A stretch of 64,000 bases of DNA from Ligustrum vulgare (taxonomy: Eukaryota > Streptophyta > Magnoliopsida > Lamiales > Oleaceae): positions 15,018,133-15,082,132 of the forward strand of contig OY743187.1 of the NCBI GenBank assembly GCA_963555705.1, written 5' to 3'. A program made the position numbers and the translations under genes. A model generated the notes under the pieces. It did not search any database and was not told where the DNA came from. It saw only the letters and a program-made list of their open reading frames with translations. This document shows positions 11,443 to 23,729 of the stretch, piece after piece. Within the stretch, counting starts at the first letter, position 1, and each line of letters opens with the position of its first letter.

Positions 11443-13854
11443 AAAAAAAAAAAGCAAGAATTTTAAAGAAATCCATTTCCAGATCCTTGTTCATGTCAAA
11501 TTTGCATCTTCTTTATTTTCCAGATTGATCCTTCAAAGTATAAAAGCATTAGCTCTGGTTTTGGAATTCTGCTGAAGGAGCAGGGAGTTAAAGGTTTTTT
11601 CCGGGGTTGGGTACCAACCCTGCTTGGATACAGCGCACAGGGGGCTTGCAAGTTTGGATTCTACGAATTTTTCAAGAAGTACTACTCCGACATTGCTGGT
11701 CCGGAAAATGCAGCCAAGTATAAGACCTTGATCTACCTCGCAGGATCCGCATCTGCTGAACTCATTGCCGATGTTGCCCTTTGTCCATTTGAAGCGGTTA
11801 AGGTTCGCGTCCAGACTCAACCTGGCTTTGCCAGAGGCTTGTCTGATGGATTTCCCAAGTTTGTTAGGGCTGAAGGCGCCGCTGGGTACGTACAATCTTT
11901 ACATGTAATCGCGACTCTTTTTTTCCTTTGCCTTTTGTGACAGGATTGGACAGAACCGTACTAAATATGAAAAAGAAGTTAAAAATACAATCACGCTACA
12001 TGAACAACTACTTTGAACAAATTTGTGAACAACCTACTCACATGGATGGTAGGGGCCACACATACACTAACAATTACAATAAACAACTTTGTTGACAACC
12101 CACTTACATTGGTAGTGGGGACAATTTGTTCAAAGAAGTTGTTCATTTAGAATTTTCCTATTTAAAAATATTTCTATTATAATGTCAAATACACCTAATA
12201 CTATGTACAAAACATGAACTTTTAAGTTATTATTTGCAAATCTTGATGACGTTAGAGACTTCTATGATGTGCAATTTTGCTACAATCGCAATCTCACTCA
12301 CAATGTGAATGACAATTCACTCACAACCACAAATTGTGAAACTAGAATAATTCCTATGATGTGCTAATGCAGACTCTATAAGGGGATTGTGCCACTCTGG
12401 GGACGCCAGATTCCATGTAAGCCGACTTCAAATTTCTCTTTCAGATCCTTCTTGAGCTTCAGACTGGCGTCTGTGATTGTACGCGAGATCTAACGTGTCA
12501 GTTTAGCCTGGAAGAATCACTAATGATAGCACCGGTTTCTTGCAGATACAATGATGAAGTTCTCCACTTTCGAGAATATCGTGGAACAAATATACAAGCA
12601 CGCCATCCCGACTCCAAAAGAGCAGTGCAGCAAAAATTTACAGCTTGGTGTTAGTTTCGCCGGTGGCTATATGGCCGGAGTATTATGTGCTATCGTTTCA
12701 CACCCTGCTGATAACTTGGTGTCATTCCTCAACAATGCCAAGGGAGCAACAGTTGGTGATGTGAGTATCAAAACTCGTATTCTCTCCATCAAATTCACAC
12801 ATTCTTTTCCTATGAAATATCATTACATATATTACATTAATCGTAATTTTTTCAGGCTGTGAACAAGCTAGGATTATGGGGTTTGTGCACCCGAGGTCTT
12901 CCTCTTCGTATAGTCATGATCGGAACCCTTACCGGAGCTCAATGGGGCATTTATGATGCTTTCAAGGTTTTTGTTGGCCTGTAAGTTTCTTCTTCCCCCA
13001 CTAGCCCCCAACCGAGTGTTAATTTGTTCACCCTCACAAAAGTGGGTTACGGTGACCCTCTTTTTGTGCAAAAAAAATATACGTGTATAAATTTGATAAA
13101 TGTGAATTTTTTTTGTCTATATCATTCTGTTCATCGAGAGCTTTGATATGAGTATAATCTTGATATATAATTTTATTTATTTATCAAGTTACTTATTTTG
13201 TAGATAATTAAGCAGTTTATCACTAAAAATAAGTAACATTTAAAATAAGAAAAATTGTATAGCGAGACTATATTCATATCGAAGCCCTTGATGTATATTA
13301 CAATATAGATTGAAAAAACTTAATTTTTACAAATTTTGATACATGTATTTCACCCTTCACAAAAAGAGGGTCACCATAACCCTCTTTTGTGAGGGTGAAC
13401 AAATTCATTCTCCACCCCCCCCCCCCAACACCCACCAAGTAGATAGTTTTTTCCTTGAGTGTGTTTGGCAACGTTTAAAAAGAGTTTTTTTTTTTTAAAT
13501 AAATAGTGATTTTTAGAAGAGCAGATGGTTGAAATTTAGTTAAAAAGTCAAATATTGTGAGCTTGACTTTTAATGAATGGTTGAGATTGAGTACTGTAAA
13601 AATAAAGTAGAAAAATTTAATGAATACCAAACAAGAGCTTAATATTGTCAAAATCTATCTAATTCACCTCACAGAACATGTCAGTATTACTGTCTAATCC
13701 ATCTTACCAAACATGTCACTTGTACTATCTCACCTTCATCATAAAAAGAACCTTGTAGGAATCTATATATTATTTGTCTATAATAGCAATTCGAACCCAA
13801 TATTCTTGCAGGCCTACTACCGGAGGTGGAAGCCCCGCTCCTGCAAAGAACTAG
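11012..13854 (+). CDS. Mitochondrial phosphate carrier protein (PHT3/MPT family)
   Basis: Six exons: 11012-11311, 11524-11885, 12373-12416, 12546-12760, 12856-12980 and 13812-13854. All introns are GT-AG and phases agree, giving 362 aa, the usual length. The product imports phosphate with a proton into the mitochondrial matrix for ATP synthesis. The three mitochondrial-carrier repeats are seen as PLDLVK (91-96), PFEAVK (188-193) and [12 protein letters not shown] (about 287-298), the last being typical of phosphate carriers. Residues 1-65 form a Ser/Thr-rich, low-acid leader compatible with mitochondrial targeting. FFRGW and [15 protein letters not shown] are family hallmarks. Introns 2 and 5 contain MITEs, and intron 1 a long GA repeat. 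No damage is seen. Paralogue assignment (PHT3;1 versus PHT3;2) is not possible from this alone. Confidence 0.95.
11375..11438. repeat. (GA)32 microsatellite in intron 1
   Basis: An uninterrupted GA run of 64 bp lies 64 bp downstream of the 5' splice site of intron 1 of the phosphate carrier gene. Confidence 0.97.
12000..12146. mobile_element. MITE in intron 2 of the phosphate carrier gene
   Basis: A 147-bp element with near-perfect ~25-bp terminal inverted repeats (left atgaacaactactttgaac; right end gttcaaagaagttgttcat). It is non-coding, and the splice sites of the intron are unaffected. Confidence 0.8.
13021..13405. mobile_element. Long-TIR MITE in intron 5 of the phosphate carrier gene
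   Basis: A 385-bp element with ~48-bp terminal inverted repeats: left aatttgttcaccctcacaaa, right ttttgtgagggtgaacaaat. The homology continues inward through 'gaccctctttttgtg'. The centre is AT-rich and non-coding. No clear target duplication is seen. Confidence 0.8.
13457..13641. mobile_element. Probable degenerate MITE in intron 5
   Basis: The ends gtgtttggcaacgtt and aataccaaacaagagctt are weakly inverted copies around AT-rich DNA. Similar GTTTGG/CCAAAC ends occur in other MITEs in this window. The ends are imprecise. Confidence 0.45.
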
Positions 13855-14285
13855 AGCAGAAAGCTTGTGATTGAAGGCTAAAATACACATTCAGTCTACT
13901 TCAGAATGCACAATTTTTGCAGTACATTTACGACCCGAGACCTGTCTAGGATGGATACGCGGATAGGGATAATACACTATATATATAGTAGTAGGTATTT
14001 GATTGTTATGTTTAAGATTATGCAGTCAAGTTTGATGTTTTGGAGGATGATTTTGTTCCTTCCTCTGCAGAACAAAACATTAATATTTATGGTCTAGATT
14101 AAAAGGATAGTGTTCGAGTCAAGTTCAATGCTTTTGACAATAATTTTGCTCCTCATAAATCAGTTCATGTCCAGTACTCGAAATCCCTTCATTCTTCCTG
14201 CATTTTTCTATCCTTTGCTATTTAGGAATGCTATTACCGGTTCTTTCTTCTTTTATCTATACTAGTTGAACATATGGAACATGCT
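13855..14285 (+). other. 3' flank of the phosphate carrier gene
   Basis: About 300 bp directly after the stop probably contain the 3' UTR. No clear polyadenylation signal can be singled out. A short open frame at 13906 is not supported as a gene. Confidence 0.4.
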
Positions 14286-15250
14286 AGTGAGACTTGCTGG
14301 AAATGGGTCTAATGGGCCTACTTTGACCTCAAAATTGGATGGGACCCGACGTGTTCGTTTTGTTCAATTAAATTCTAAAATTCGAATAGATGAATGTAGT
14401 ATATTTAAGTGTGTAAAATCATTTCATTATGAATGAGAAATTATGGTTGAAAGTTGGATAATAAAATGAGGATAAACGGAAAAGAATTGAAAAATATTCC
14501 AGTCCCATGTAGGTTGCACAATCAACCTTGAACCACTTTATAAGCTCCAAACTTGGAAATGAGCTTGGGCCCCAAGGAGCATTGCAAGTCTTTAGAGGTG
14601 AGAGGACGCATGTATGCTTGTAATCAAGCAAAGCCGCGCGCATCGTCATTGTCCGACCAACCACTAAGCCCGAGCTTGGGGGTCGTGGGCACTGTCTGGG
14701 TCAATATTAATTTTTTGAATAAAATTTATTTGCTTTAATCTAATTTAATTTTCCCTCTTATGGATTCGATTTTGCAAGTGGCTATAAAACCGTCTGATCT
14801 GATAAGTGTCGAGTGTGAAAAATAATCTATTGTTTCTGAACCACCGCTATAAATGAAGTCCTTATGCTTTCAATTCGAACACAGACTTTTCCTCACACAT
14901 TCATCGTTCATATATCATTCTGTACACTCATTCAGCATTCTGTACAGTTCATCCTAGTCGTTCGGAGAGCACTTCTATTTTTTTTGGATTCGTTGTTCTT
15001 GCAATCAAAGTGCTACTTCTGCAAGCTGGATCGTTGTATCTTGAGAGACGCTTTACCATACATCCATGAATACTGTAACGGGGTGAAAGTCTCAAGGACA
15101 AAGAGTTTAGTTCCATCCTCAAACCTTTCCTTTCTGTATTCGAGCGATTGTTCATGCATTCATTTGACCGTTCTTGTTTTTATTTTACACACTTGAATTC
15201 TGTCAATTTGCATATCATGTTTCAGAATAGAATTTGCACAAGGGACTAAC
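14286..15250 (+). mobile_element. LTR-like retrotransposon relic
   Basis: The region has a GC-rich block (14540-14700), two TATA-like sites (ggctataaaacc 14779, gctataaatg 14846) and then a stretch containing 'gttgtatcttgagag' and 'ctcaaggacaaagag'. The last two resemble the R/U5 part of the 870-bp copia LTRs at 47989, 50766 and 51702. No coding part or partner LTR is seen. The ends are approximate. Confidence 0.45.
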
Positions 15251-16152
15251 AAGACTATTGGAGGATAAAGTACAATGTAACTATTCCTTAATTATTCGGT
15301 TTGATGGTGACTCTTGCACCGATATTAGAATCCTAAAATTCTACTCAAACTCTTAATTTGATTTCTCAAATAAAATTTTAAAATGACTTCAGCATTCTCA
15401 GTGGAGTCAATCATCTATTCTCTAAAAAGCAAATTTACCACGTTATGTCTCACAAAGAAATTCTTAGGCTTCAAATTTTGCACTACACTTGAATTTGAGT
15501 TATTTTTATCGCGTGGTGCGACGCTGACGTGTCTCAGAATTTGAGTTATTTTTATCACTGGTTACAAGAGCAAGGATATAATGCCACATTGGACATGACG
15601 CCGACGTGTCTCAGAAAAAAAACTGTGGGCATTATATCCTTTTCCTTGGTTACAACCCCTTCCGTAACATGTCTGATGCACAGTCAAGGTACAGGAAGTA
15701 TGTTCAATATGTAGCACCACTGGACAGCATAATGGACATTTATTTTTTTCTACTAGGCAAGCAACCAATGTCTATAGTTGACACTGCCACAAGCACGAGG
15801 AGCCGAAGTGTATAAAAAAGAAGAATGCTACCATGAATTTGGATAACCACTATATTGTTAAAGAACTCAAAACCGACAATACATGTTATATGTGGCTCCA
15901 ACGCAACTGGAAAACCAAACATAAATGGACAATGACGAAAAAATGCTACAATTTGAAATACTTCTACAGACTCAAAAGTTCACGGTGGAAGATCAAAATA
16001 GATGATGTTTTACAAGCAGCATATACTTCTGAAAGAACACATTGAATAGAATAATTTACTCTTCTTATACAAAAGCCGAATCTGTCCTTATTTTGGAGTC
16101 CACTAAATTCATACAGATGGAACAATGAATAGCACAATGCCATACCTCAATC
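15251..16152. other. Intergenic region between convergent genes
   Basis: No gene is recognised. The motif 'gacgtgtctcag' occurs twice (about 15527 and 15604), and an inverted repeat (aaggatataatgccac / gtgggcattatatcctt, about 15573-15645) can form a hairpin. The 3' UTR of the V-ATPase subunit C gene (minus strand) must begin below 16153. Confidence 0.5.
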
Positions 16153-19100
16153 TTAAATAAGATTTATTGTGAAGGAGACATAAGGATGTGAATCTGCATC
16201 GCCTGCAAAGCCACCCATCCCTCCTCCGTCTTCCTCATTTTTCCAGTAAGTGCTGCGGTTACAAAGAATATATTAACAAAGGTATCAAAAGTTTGTATCC
16301 TAGGACATCAAAGACACGAACTTAAGGAAAACCTTGTTTGGCTAAAGAAGAAGAGAACTAATTGGGCAATTCCTTTTAACAGTAATATATATTGTGAAAT
16401 TAGCTTTAAATTTGTCTGTCCTTCTTTCAGAGCTTTCTGTCACGATCCATAGCATAATTGCCGGAAGTTAAACATCCCAAATTCTTTCACTACAGTTGCA
16501 ACATAAATTATATGCAGTGAACTAGGTTTAGAACAATTTTCAATCCGTCCTGGATGCCTAAATTATTGTGACAAACTTACACGTTGCAATATAAATGATA
16601 CCTAAATTACATTACACAAGCTTATTCAAATTAGACTCCTAATGTTGTCCCATGATATCACAGTAGTGGTATATAATTAAAAAGGCTGCACAGAGTACAT
16701 GAAAGAAATAAGTAGCTTAGAAGAAATCAAGTATAGTAGTACCTATTTGAATTATCCAAGAGTCCCTCGAGAATTGAACGAACTTTCTTCTCACTTTTCA
16801 CGGATGGTGACAACACAACAGACTGAAATAAAATGTCATTATCTCTCAGCACAGCAATTAAGTAACAACAGAAGATATGTGAGGAAAAAGAAGCGAGTCA
16901 GGAGAAAATTATTATTCAAAGAAGGGGAAATCTATTTACCAAAAACGACGGCGGCAGACCATATCGTAGAATGCTTTCGCTGAAGACACGTACAGCACAG
17001 AAGTGCATCCAGGAGCTGAAAACCTGCAGGCACCAAGAGATGAATTTAAAAGAGAAGTATACTGAAATCCAAAGTGACTGCATTTCAAATGACAGTTGAA
17101 ATTGGCGCCCCCATGCACGTCTAGAGGGAGGTATTCTCTCTAAATGTCTTTCCATATCAGAAACTTCTTGAAGTGGTTAAAACCTCTGTGGGCACCGAAA
17201 TTGTGGATGTGACCCTATTTTAGTCTCTGAACTTAATTTTTCTTACAAAATCAGCATTAAACATCACGTTTATTACCTCGTGATTCATTATAATTAACTC
17301 CAACCCTAAAAAAGTAAAGAAATTCACATAGCAGATGTAAATCCTGTGCGGAATAATTCAGGAAGTCAAATTGGAATAGGACTTGCACGTGCAAATGGAA
17401 CTTGGTTTTATTTTATTCCCCAAAATTTGATTTTAACTCAATGAGCGACAAAACTTTTTTTGTTGTAAATTGTCAAAAAACGTTCGATTTGAACAAAACA
17501 ATTTATCCCATGTGGCAAATATTACGACTTAAAAGTTTCTTATCCCACATCCCAATTCTACCTACATTTTTTGGACTTGGATGTTTTCTGGGTAGTTAAC
17601 TGGCCAATTTGTTTGACCTAATGCAATTAGTATATAACCTAATCTATCTCTAATTTGGCCATTCGAGTTTTAAAGAATGAGAGAAAGCTAGAGAAAGGCA
17701 GCCGTTCTTGGACTTTGTTTGAAGCTTCCATTGTTGTCTTTTTTGTCCCCTTTTTTCTCCCTTTGTGATATTGTTCATCTCCATAATCCAATAGTGGGTT
17801 AGAATAATATTGTGGCAACCAAGGTGAGTTCGAGGTGGAGTCGAGCTTGAGGTTTGGTATCGGTTTTGGAGTGCTAACTAAGCCCAGTAGGTGAATCAAG
17901 AGGTCCAACGACTTCAACACAAACTATGTAAACAAGGATATGTCAATTTCAAATTTGATTCACATTTCTAGAGACCGCAGTCTTCAATTAACCAAACCTG
18001 CTCATTTGTCCACAAAAATAATGTGAAATGCAACCTAAATGGAGAGTGGCTTGACTTCTTAACACGTTTAGCCATATCAAGATCAAATGCCACATGTTAT
18101 GAAGATATCAGTCAGACACAGTCTGCAAACCCTGAGATGAGTTTTATTAACAATTTTAAAATATATGACTGTTTCTCAGGAACAACCTTCCATTAATTGT
18201 AAGACCATAATCAACTTCAATAAATGAAAATATAGTTCAACAAGGTTCAAAATGCAGTGAAAAAGGATTTAAGAAATTGAAAATGGTGACGAAATTTTTG
18301 GGGCTTTCTAAAGAGAGAGAGTACCTCTCCATAACTGGTATAGCACCATTGCAACAGAGAGCTTCTAAATGTTTCCTGGTCTTGCGTAAGTTTTTCAAGC
18401 TCCTGCTTCCGGGTCTCTTGTGTTTCTGGATTATACTCGAAGTCACGAATCTATATCACACAACTATGAACTTTCATCAGGACTTCATCCAACATTAAAT
18501 TTAAAAAAAAAAAAAAAAAAGGAGAGAAATTAAAAAGAAAAAAGAAGAATGCAGTTCTCGTGACCATGAGATACTCCATAACCCACTCACTTGGAAATTT
18601 TTTTCGCGTGCCTTCATTCTAAAATTGTCAGCATCACGAATGAATAATGTCACAGTATATAGAGCATATTCATTGTCCTCGTGTAGCTTCTTGGAGGATC
18701 TGGGAACCTAAAACAATTAGTTCAATCAAAAAGTAGAATTTATATGAGAAAAATCAATTCTCCATATGACAGCAAAAACAGCCTTTTTAATGCAATTGCA
18801 TTAGTAAGCACTAGTATCACTTGGAAGAATGCAGAATAGATGCATCTTTAGTACATTCAGTATAACAACAATTCAAAATTTAAGTGGCATTGAGAGCTGA
18901 CATGTAGAAGGGACACCATACAGGGAAAGAGTAAATTGGTAGCAGAAGATATAGAAAATGGAGTTCTTACTACATAGGCCGTGAGTCCCTCGTAGCTTGA
19001 TAGCCAATCTTTCTGTGAATACTTTGGAACAATTGCAAGTAGGGTTGTCAAATGTTCTGAAGCAATAATATCCTGTGGCTTCACCAAATTGGACAGGTCA

Positions 19101-21140
19101 CGAACAGCAAGGCTGCATAAGAAATTATAGTGATGAATTATGATAAAACTATAGAGCCCTTGTTTGAGCCCCATTATAATTTACTACATTTTTCTCTCTC
19201 TCACTTTCAACCACACATCTTCCAATACATTTTTCTCTCTATTAATTTTTAACTACACATTCTTCAAAAAATCAGTATTCCAAAATGCATTTTCTCAAAA
19301 AATCTACTTATAATGGGGCTCAAACAAGGACATAGATGTTCGGGATCAATTTTTGTCTACTAGTTATACAATTTACAATGTAAATTATATTCCTAAGACG
19401 AGCAGCTAATAATCTCACAAAACATATTCTTGCACTCTATGATTGCAGATTATATAAACTTAAATTGAACAAGCAGAAGATGAAGTATATAATTTTACAA
19501 AATACCTAGGCATACCTTCCAGCTTGCTTCCGGTTTATGGCATTTAGTTGGCTGCGCACATTGTTATATTCAGCAACGCGTACCTGGGACATTATAAATT
19601 TACAAGCCTGATCAGTAACATATTCAGAAAGAGTTTCAACATAGGTTACCGAGATTTACAAGCCATGCCTCTACCGTCGACAGCATGCATGGATGGAAGG
19701 ATAATATAAGCTTAGAGGAAGAGAAGATTAAACAAAACTAGGCTGAATTAAGAGAAAAGAACAGGGTTACTAAGCTGTGAAAAAGTGAATTATCAATGAT
19801 AATGAGATCATGCATGCATGGAACAATTAATTTCAAGTTAGATTATTATTAAGCATTTAAAAGAAACTGATCATATTCTGCCGCATGAAATTAGCGGAAG
19901 ATGCTGCTTCATTGTTTCCATTATATTTGCTTGCATCAACCTAAGTTGGCTGGGGTATTGGTGAGTCGGTGACTACATTCATGTAGAAAAGATAGATAAC
20001 AAGACTTGTACTTAGATTGTGAAAATGCAGAAACATTCTGTAGATATACTGACAACAATAAGTTTCTACACCCCTTATCCCTAATCACATTATATCAAAG
20101 GAAACAGGATCCATCTATTCAACAAACTTCTTGAAGCATTATAAAACAAGGAACCAACCAGTCACGTTAAGAGCAAGTCTGGGGTGGCTTATGCTTAAAA
20201 ATAAGAACCGAATGTGTGGATTAACTTTAATGTGGACTCATGTACATTCCAAATCAACCAAAATACACTACACGTGTAAAGCTTATTTTTAAGAATAAAC
20301 CAACCAAACATACTCTAACGCATCTTTCGCAACTCAAAAGCACTTATATAAATTTGACAGAGTAGAGGAGTCCTTCCAGAACTCAGAAATACCATGACAT
20401 CATCTACATTCAACTTAAAAAAAACATATATAAAATAAAATAAAACAGTAAATAAATATACCTTGAGATCATCCTCAATCCGGGCAATTTGTAAATGAAT
20501 GCCATCCACGATCTCCCTAAGTGGAGACATTGTTGGATACTTAGCTTCATCCCACACAAATCTATGGTCACAAAACCAAATTCATTTACTGCAAAAAGAA
20601 ATAAAAAATTTAAATAAATCCATGTTTAGTGTGTAGATTTACCTAGTGAGATAAGAGTCAACAGGCACCCCATCAACTGTGAGAGAGCTACTCACCACAC
20701 CCGAAACCCTCTCTACATCCTCGATCTGCCTCCGAATTTTTTGAGACACCCCTTCAATAAAGTTGTTCGACTGCAAAAAATTTGAAATGTACATTTCATT
20801 TTCGAAGTGTCCTCCTCCAACTACTACAAAATGTAATTAAAAAAAAGACCTTCAAAAGGTCATCGCTGAGTGCCAATAGCGAATCTAGCGTGCCCACCCG
20901 AAGGTTCGGAATGTTGAACTGAAAAATCAATAAAATCACGGCAATTGGCAAAAGACAAATCATAAAAAGCAAATCTAGGGAAAATTCAATATTTAATTAT
21001 ATAATTCTACATAACATTACTCTGTAAAGGGGTGTGTCGAAGGAATTTTTGGAGATGGATTCCTGAAGGCGATTCCAGAGGGCGGATGCGGAGGAGCCTT
21101 GCGCCACGGGGAGAGACACAGCCCAGTACAGAGTCGCCAT
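16153..21140 (-). CDS. VHA-C: V-type proton ATPase subunit C
   Basis: Eleven exons on the minus strand, in transcript order: 21021-21140, 20850-20918, 20643-20770, 20462-20561, 19516-19583, 18971-19112, 18591-18707, 18325-18450, 16940-17023, 16743-16822 and 16153-16252. All splice sites are GT-AG with matching phases; total 1134 nt, 377 aa, the family length. Subunit C is the stator foot that links the V1 head to V0 and is shed during regulated disassembly. The enzyme acidifies vacuole and endomembrane compartments. Conserved blocks read in order include ATLYWAVSLPV (start), LWNRLQESI, FNIPNLRVGTLDSLL, FVWDEAKYPTMSPLRE, NAINRKQ, AVRDLSNLVKP, VPKYSQKDWL, QWCYTSYGEVFSSWMHFCAV, ILRYGLPPSF, KKVRSILEGL and the C-terminus DSHPYVSFTINLI. 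The Arabidopsis orthologue is DET3. No damage is seen. A MITE sits in intron 5, and an LTR element starts close upstream of the ATG. Confidence 0.96.
19156..19331. mobile_element. MITE in intron 5 of VHA-C
   Basis: A 176-bp element with ~24-bp terminal inverted repeats: left gcccttgtttgagccccatt, and the right end is its reverse complement with one or two changes. Both flanks read ATAGA. A related element is at 43975-44138. Confidence 0.85.
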
Positions 21141-21536
21141 TGTTACTCACTCAAATTGAGGGAATACATATATATATATAACAAAATCAGCGTCGGTAAT
21201 CGATATTATTTTCCCACTTCCTGAAAGGATAAACAAATTATATGACCCGACCTTATGTCCGGGATTTTTGTCGTTATTACATGGTCGATCACATGCCGAC
21301 CTATCTTCTACTCAGCAATATTGGGCCTATGTTCTCTAAAGCCCGAGCTTATCAGATCAGAGGCACCCCGATCACTGTAGCTCGTGTTCTCACTGATGGG
21401 CCAGGTCGGTCTATCCCAGCCTATGACCCGTACGAGCATGCTTTGAATACCTTTATGATAAAGGGCCTCATTAATGGGCTATATTCTTGGACCTTAAGAC
21501 GATACGTATTCTATAAGGAAACTAAATCCAAACAGG

Positions 21537-21545
21537 TTTAGAATT
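21537..21545. other. Left target-site duplication of the MULE (TTTAGAATT)
   Basis: Identical to 24468-24476; the empty site in the 3' LTR reads TTTAAAATT at 26910-26918. Confidence 0.9.
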
Positions 21546-21659
21546 GTGGAAATTACATCCACACATGATTTTGAGCTTAACAATTCAAAAATCAAATTAT
21601 CAAACTTTTTGTTCAAAAATCAGGTGTAGTTTTATTATTAATATTTATTATTTATTACA

Positions 21660-22435
21660 ACAATAATTCAACCCCCACCCACCCAACCACCCACCCAAAC
21701 CTAAATATCGATCCCCTCTCAGGCTCTCCCTCTAACCTCTCCGTCTCCAGAAATCATCAAAGGTATTCTTCTACGTCGACGATGCTTCCTAACACCACAA
21801 CGGCGAGTAGATGGTCGGTGGAGGAGAAGGAGCTGCGGCGGCCATTTTCATACACAGATCTACGAGACTTGTGCGTGTTTTTTTAGATATCTGCGGAGGC
21901 AAGTTTTATACATAGATGATGCCATTGCAGGTCTCTGAGGGCGGTCCCAGCAGCGGCTCTCAACTCCATTTCGTCGATGTTCTAATTTGAGGCCAGTTCG
22001 AGTTTTTTTGTTGGTGGTTTGAATCTGTGGTAGTGCTTAGGTGTAGCTGAAAGCGACGGTGTTGGTGTTGTTTGGTTTGCGATGGTGGGGACAGTTATTG
22101 TGGTGGTAACGGTGGTGGTGGCGAGTTGGAGAGAGTGGTGGCGCTGTGGTTTGGCTCGTTTGGGTGGTGTTTTGGCGATGAAGCAGTGGTTGGGCTTGTT
22201 TAGATTGTGCGACGACGACGACGACGGTGGTGCAGGTGGTTGGTGGTGGTGATGTCGGTGTTGATCGGTGGTGCATTTAGCGGCAGCAGTGGTGTCGGAG
22301 TGGGATTAAAGTTGGTGTGGGGTGGGGTGGGGTGGGGTGGCAGCGGCTACAGTGGTTATGGAGTGGGATTAGGGTTGAGTTGGGTAGGATACGGTAGGGT
22401 AGGGTAGGGTAGGATGGGGGTGGATGGATTGTAGT
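21660..22435. other. GC-rich inner segment of the MULE, possible captured DNA
   Basis: A GC-rich, GGT/GTG-rich stretch unlike the AT-rich ends. A short frame near 21780 (ending EEKELRRPFSYTDLRDL) and splice-like borders hint at captured genic DNA, but I recognise no gene. The open frames at 22037-22525 on both strands are low-complexity by-products of the repeats. Confidence 0.4.
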
Positions 22436-23640
22436 GACCAAAAAAATTAATTGTGACTCATAATTTGTTAAATTGTGACCAATTGTAGATGATTTGTGAC
22501 TGATTAATAGATAAGTTGTGACCAATTAATTTGAAATTTGCGATTGAGATAAAGTTGTGACCTTTAAATAAGTTGTGACTTACGAAATTTGTAAATTGTG
22601 ACCAAAAAATAAGTTATCACAAATTGTAAAAATTGTGATTCATAAAATTGAGATTTGTGGCTGAGAAAAAAGTTTTGACCTAAAAATTTGATTTGATTGT
22701 GACCTAATATTTTGATATTTGTGACCTTAAAATAAGTTGTGACCAATTAATTTGATAGTTTGTGACCTTTAATTAAATTAGTGTGACCTAATATTTTGAT
22801 ATTTGTGACAAAAAAAAAAGTTGTGCTCAATTAATTACTATGATCATAATTTGTAACTTATAAATTTGTGGTTTGTGACCAAGAAATAGATTGTGGCCAC
22901 ATTTGTTACTTGTGACATAAAAATTGTGACATGTGACCATAATAAGCTGTGACCTTAAAAGTCATCAAAACAATTTTATAAATTGTGACCTACAAAATTT
23001 TTGATATGTGAGTCTGTGACAAAGAAAATTAGTGATTTGTGAAAACTGTGACATAAAAAAATCTTGATTTGTATTCGAGAAAAAATTGTGACCAATGAAA
23101 TTTGTGATTTGTGACCAATTGACTCTAGATTTGCGACCGAAAAAAATCGTGACCTACGAAATTCAAAATTTGGGACCGAGAAATAAATTGTGACCTAAAA
23201 AATTTTGACTGTGACCATAAACGTATGATCTGATTTGTGACCTAAAAAATTGTGACTTGTGACCATAATAAGCTGTGACCCTAAAAGTCATCCAAATAAT
23301 TTTATAAATTGTGGCCTACAAAATTTATGATATGTGACCAAGAAAACTAGTGATTTGTGAAAATTGTGACCTAAAAAAATCTTGATTTGTATTCGAGAAA
23401 AAATAGTGACCAATGAAATTTGTGATTTGTGACCAATTGACTCTAGATTTACGATCGAAAAAATCGTGACCTAAAAAATTGTGACTGTAACCATAAACTT
23501 ATGATCTAATTTGTGACTTGTGACCTAAAAAATTGTGACTTATGACCATAATAAGATATGAACTTAAAAATTGTGACTTGTGACCATAATAAGATATGAA
23601 CTTAAAAATTGTGACTTGTGATCATAAACAGTAAAATATA
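22430..23640. repeat. Degenerate TGTGACC-based tandem repeat field
   Basis: Dozens of units of about 14-22 bp built on ttgtgacc followed by an A-rich spacer and aatttg. A higher-order duplication relates 22905-23150 to 23228-23470, and a 38-bp unit is tandemly repeated at about 23540-23625. Confidence 0.9.
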
Positions 23641-23729
23641 TAATTAATTAAGACCTGATTTTTGAAATAAAACATTTTCTTAATTTTGAAAATGTGTACT
23701 TTAAAAACCTTAATTAATTATAATTAATC

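Noticed and set aside
22037..22525. Open frames on both strands in the GGT/CCA-rich part of the MULE
   Set aside because: Low-complexity translations (Val, Gly, Pro, Thr runs) that mirror the repeat; no domain.
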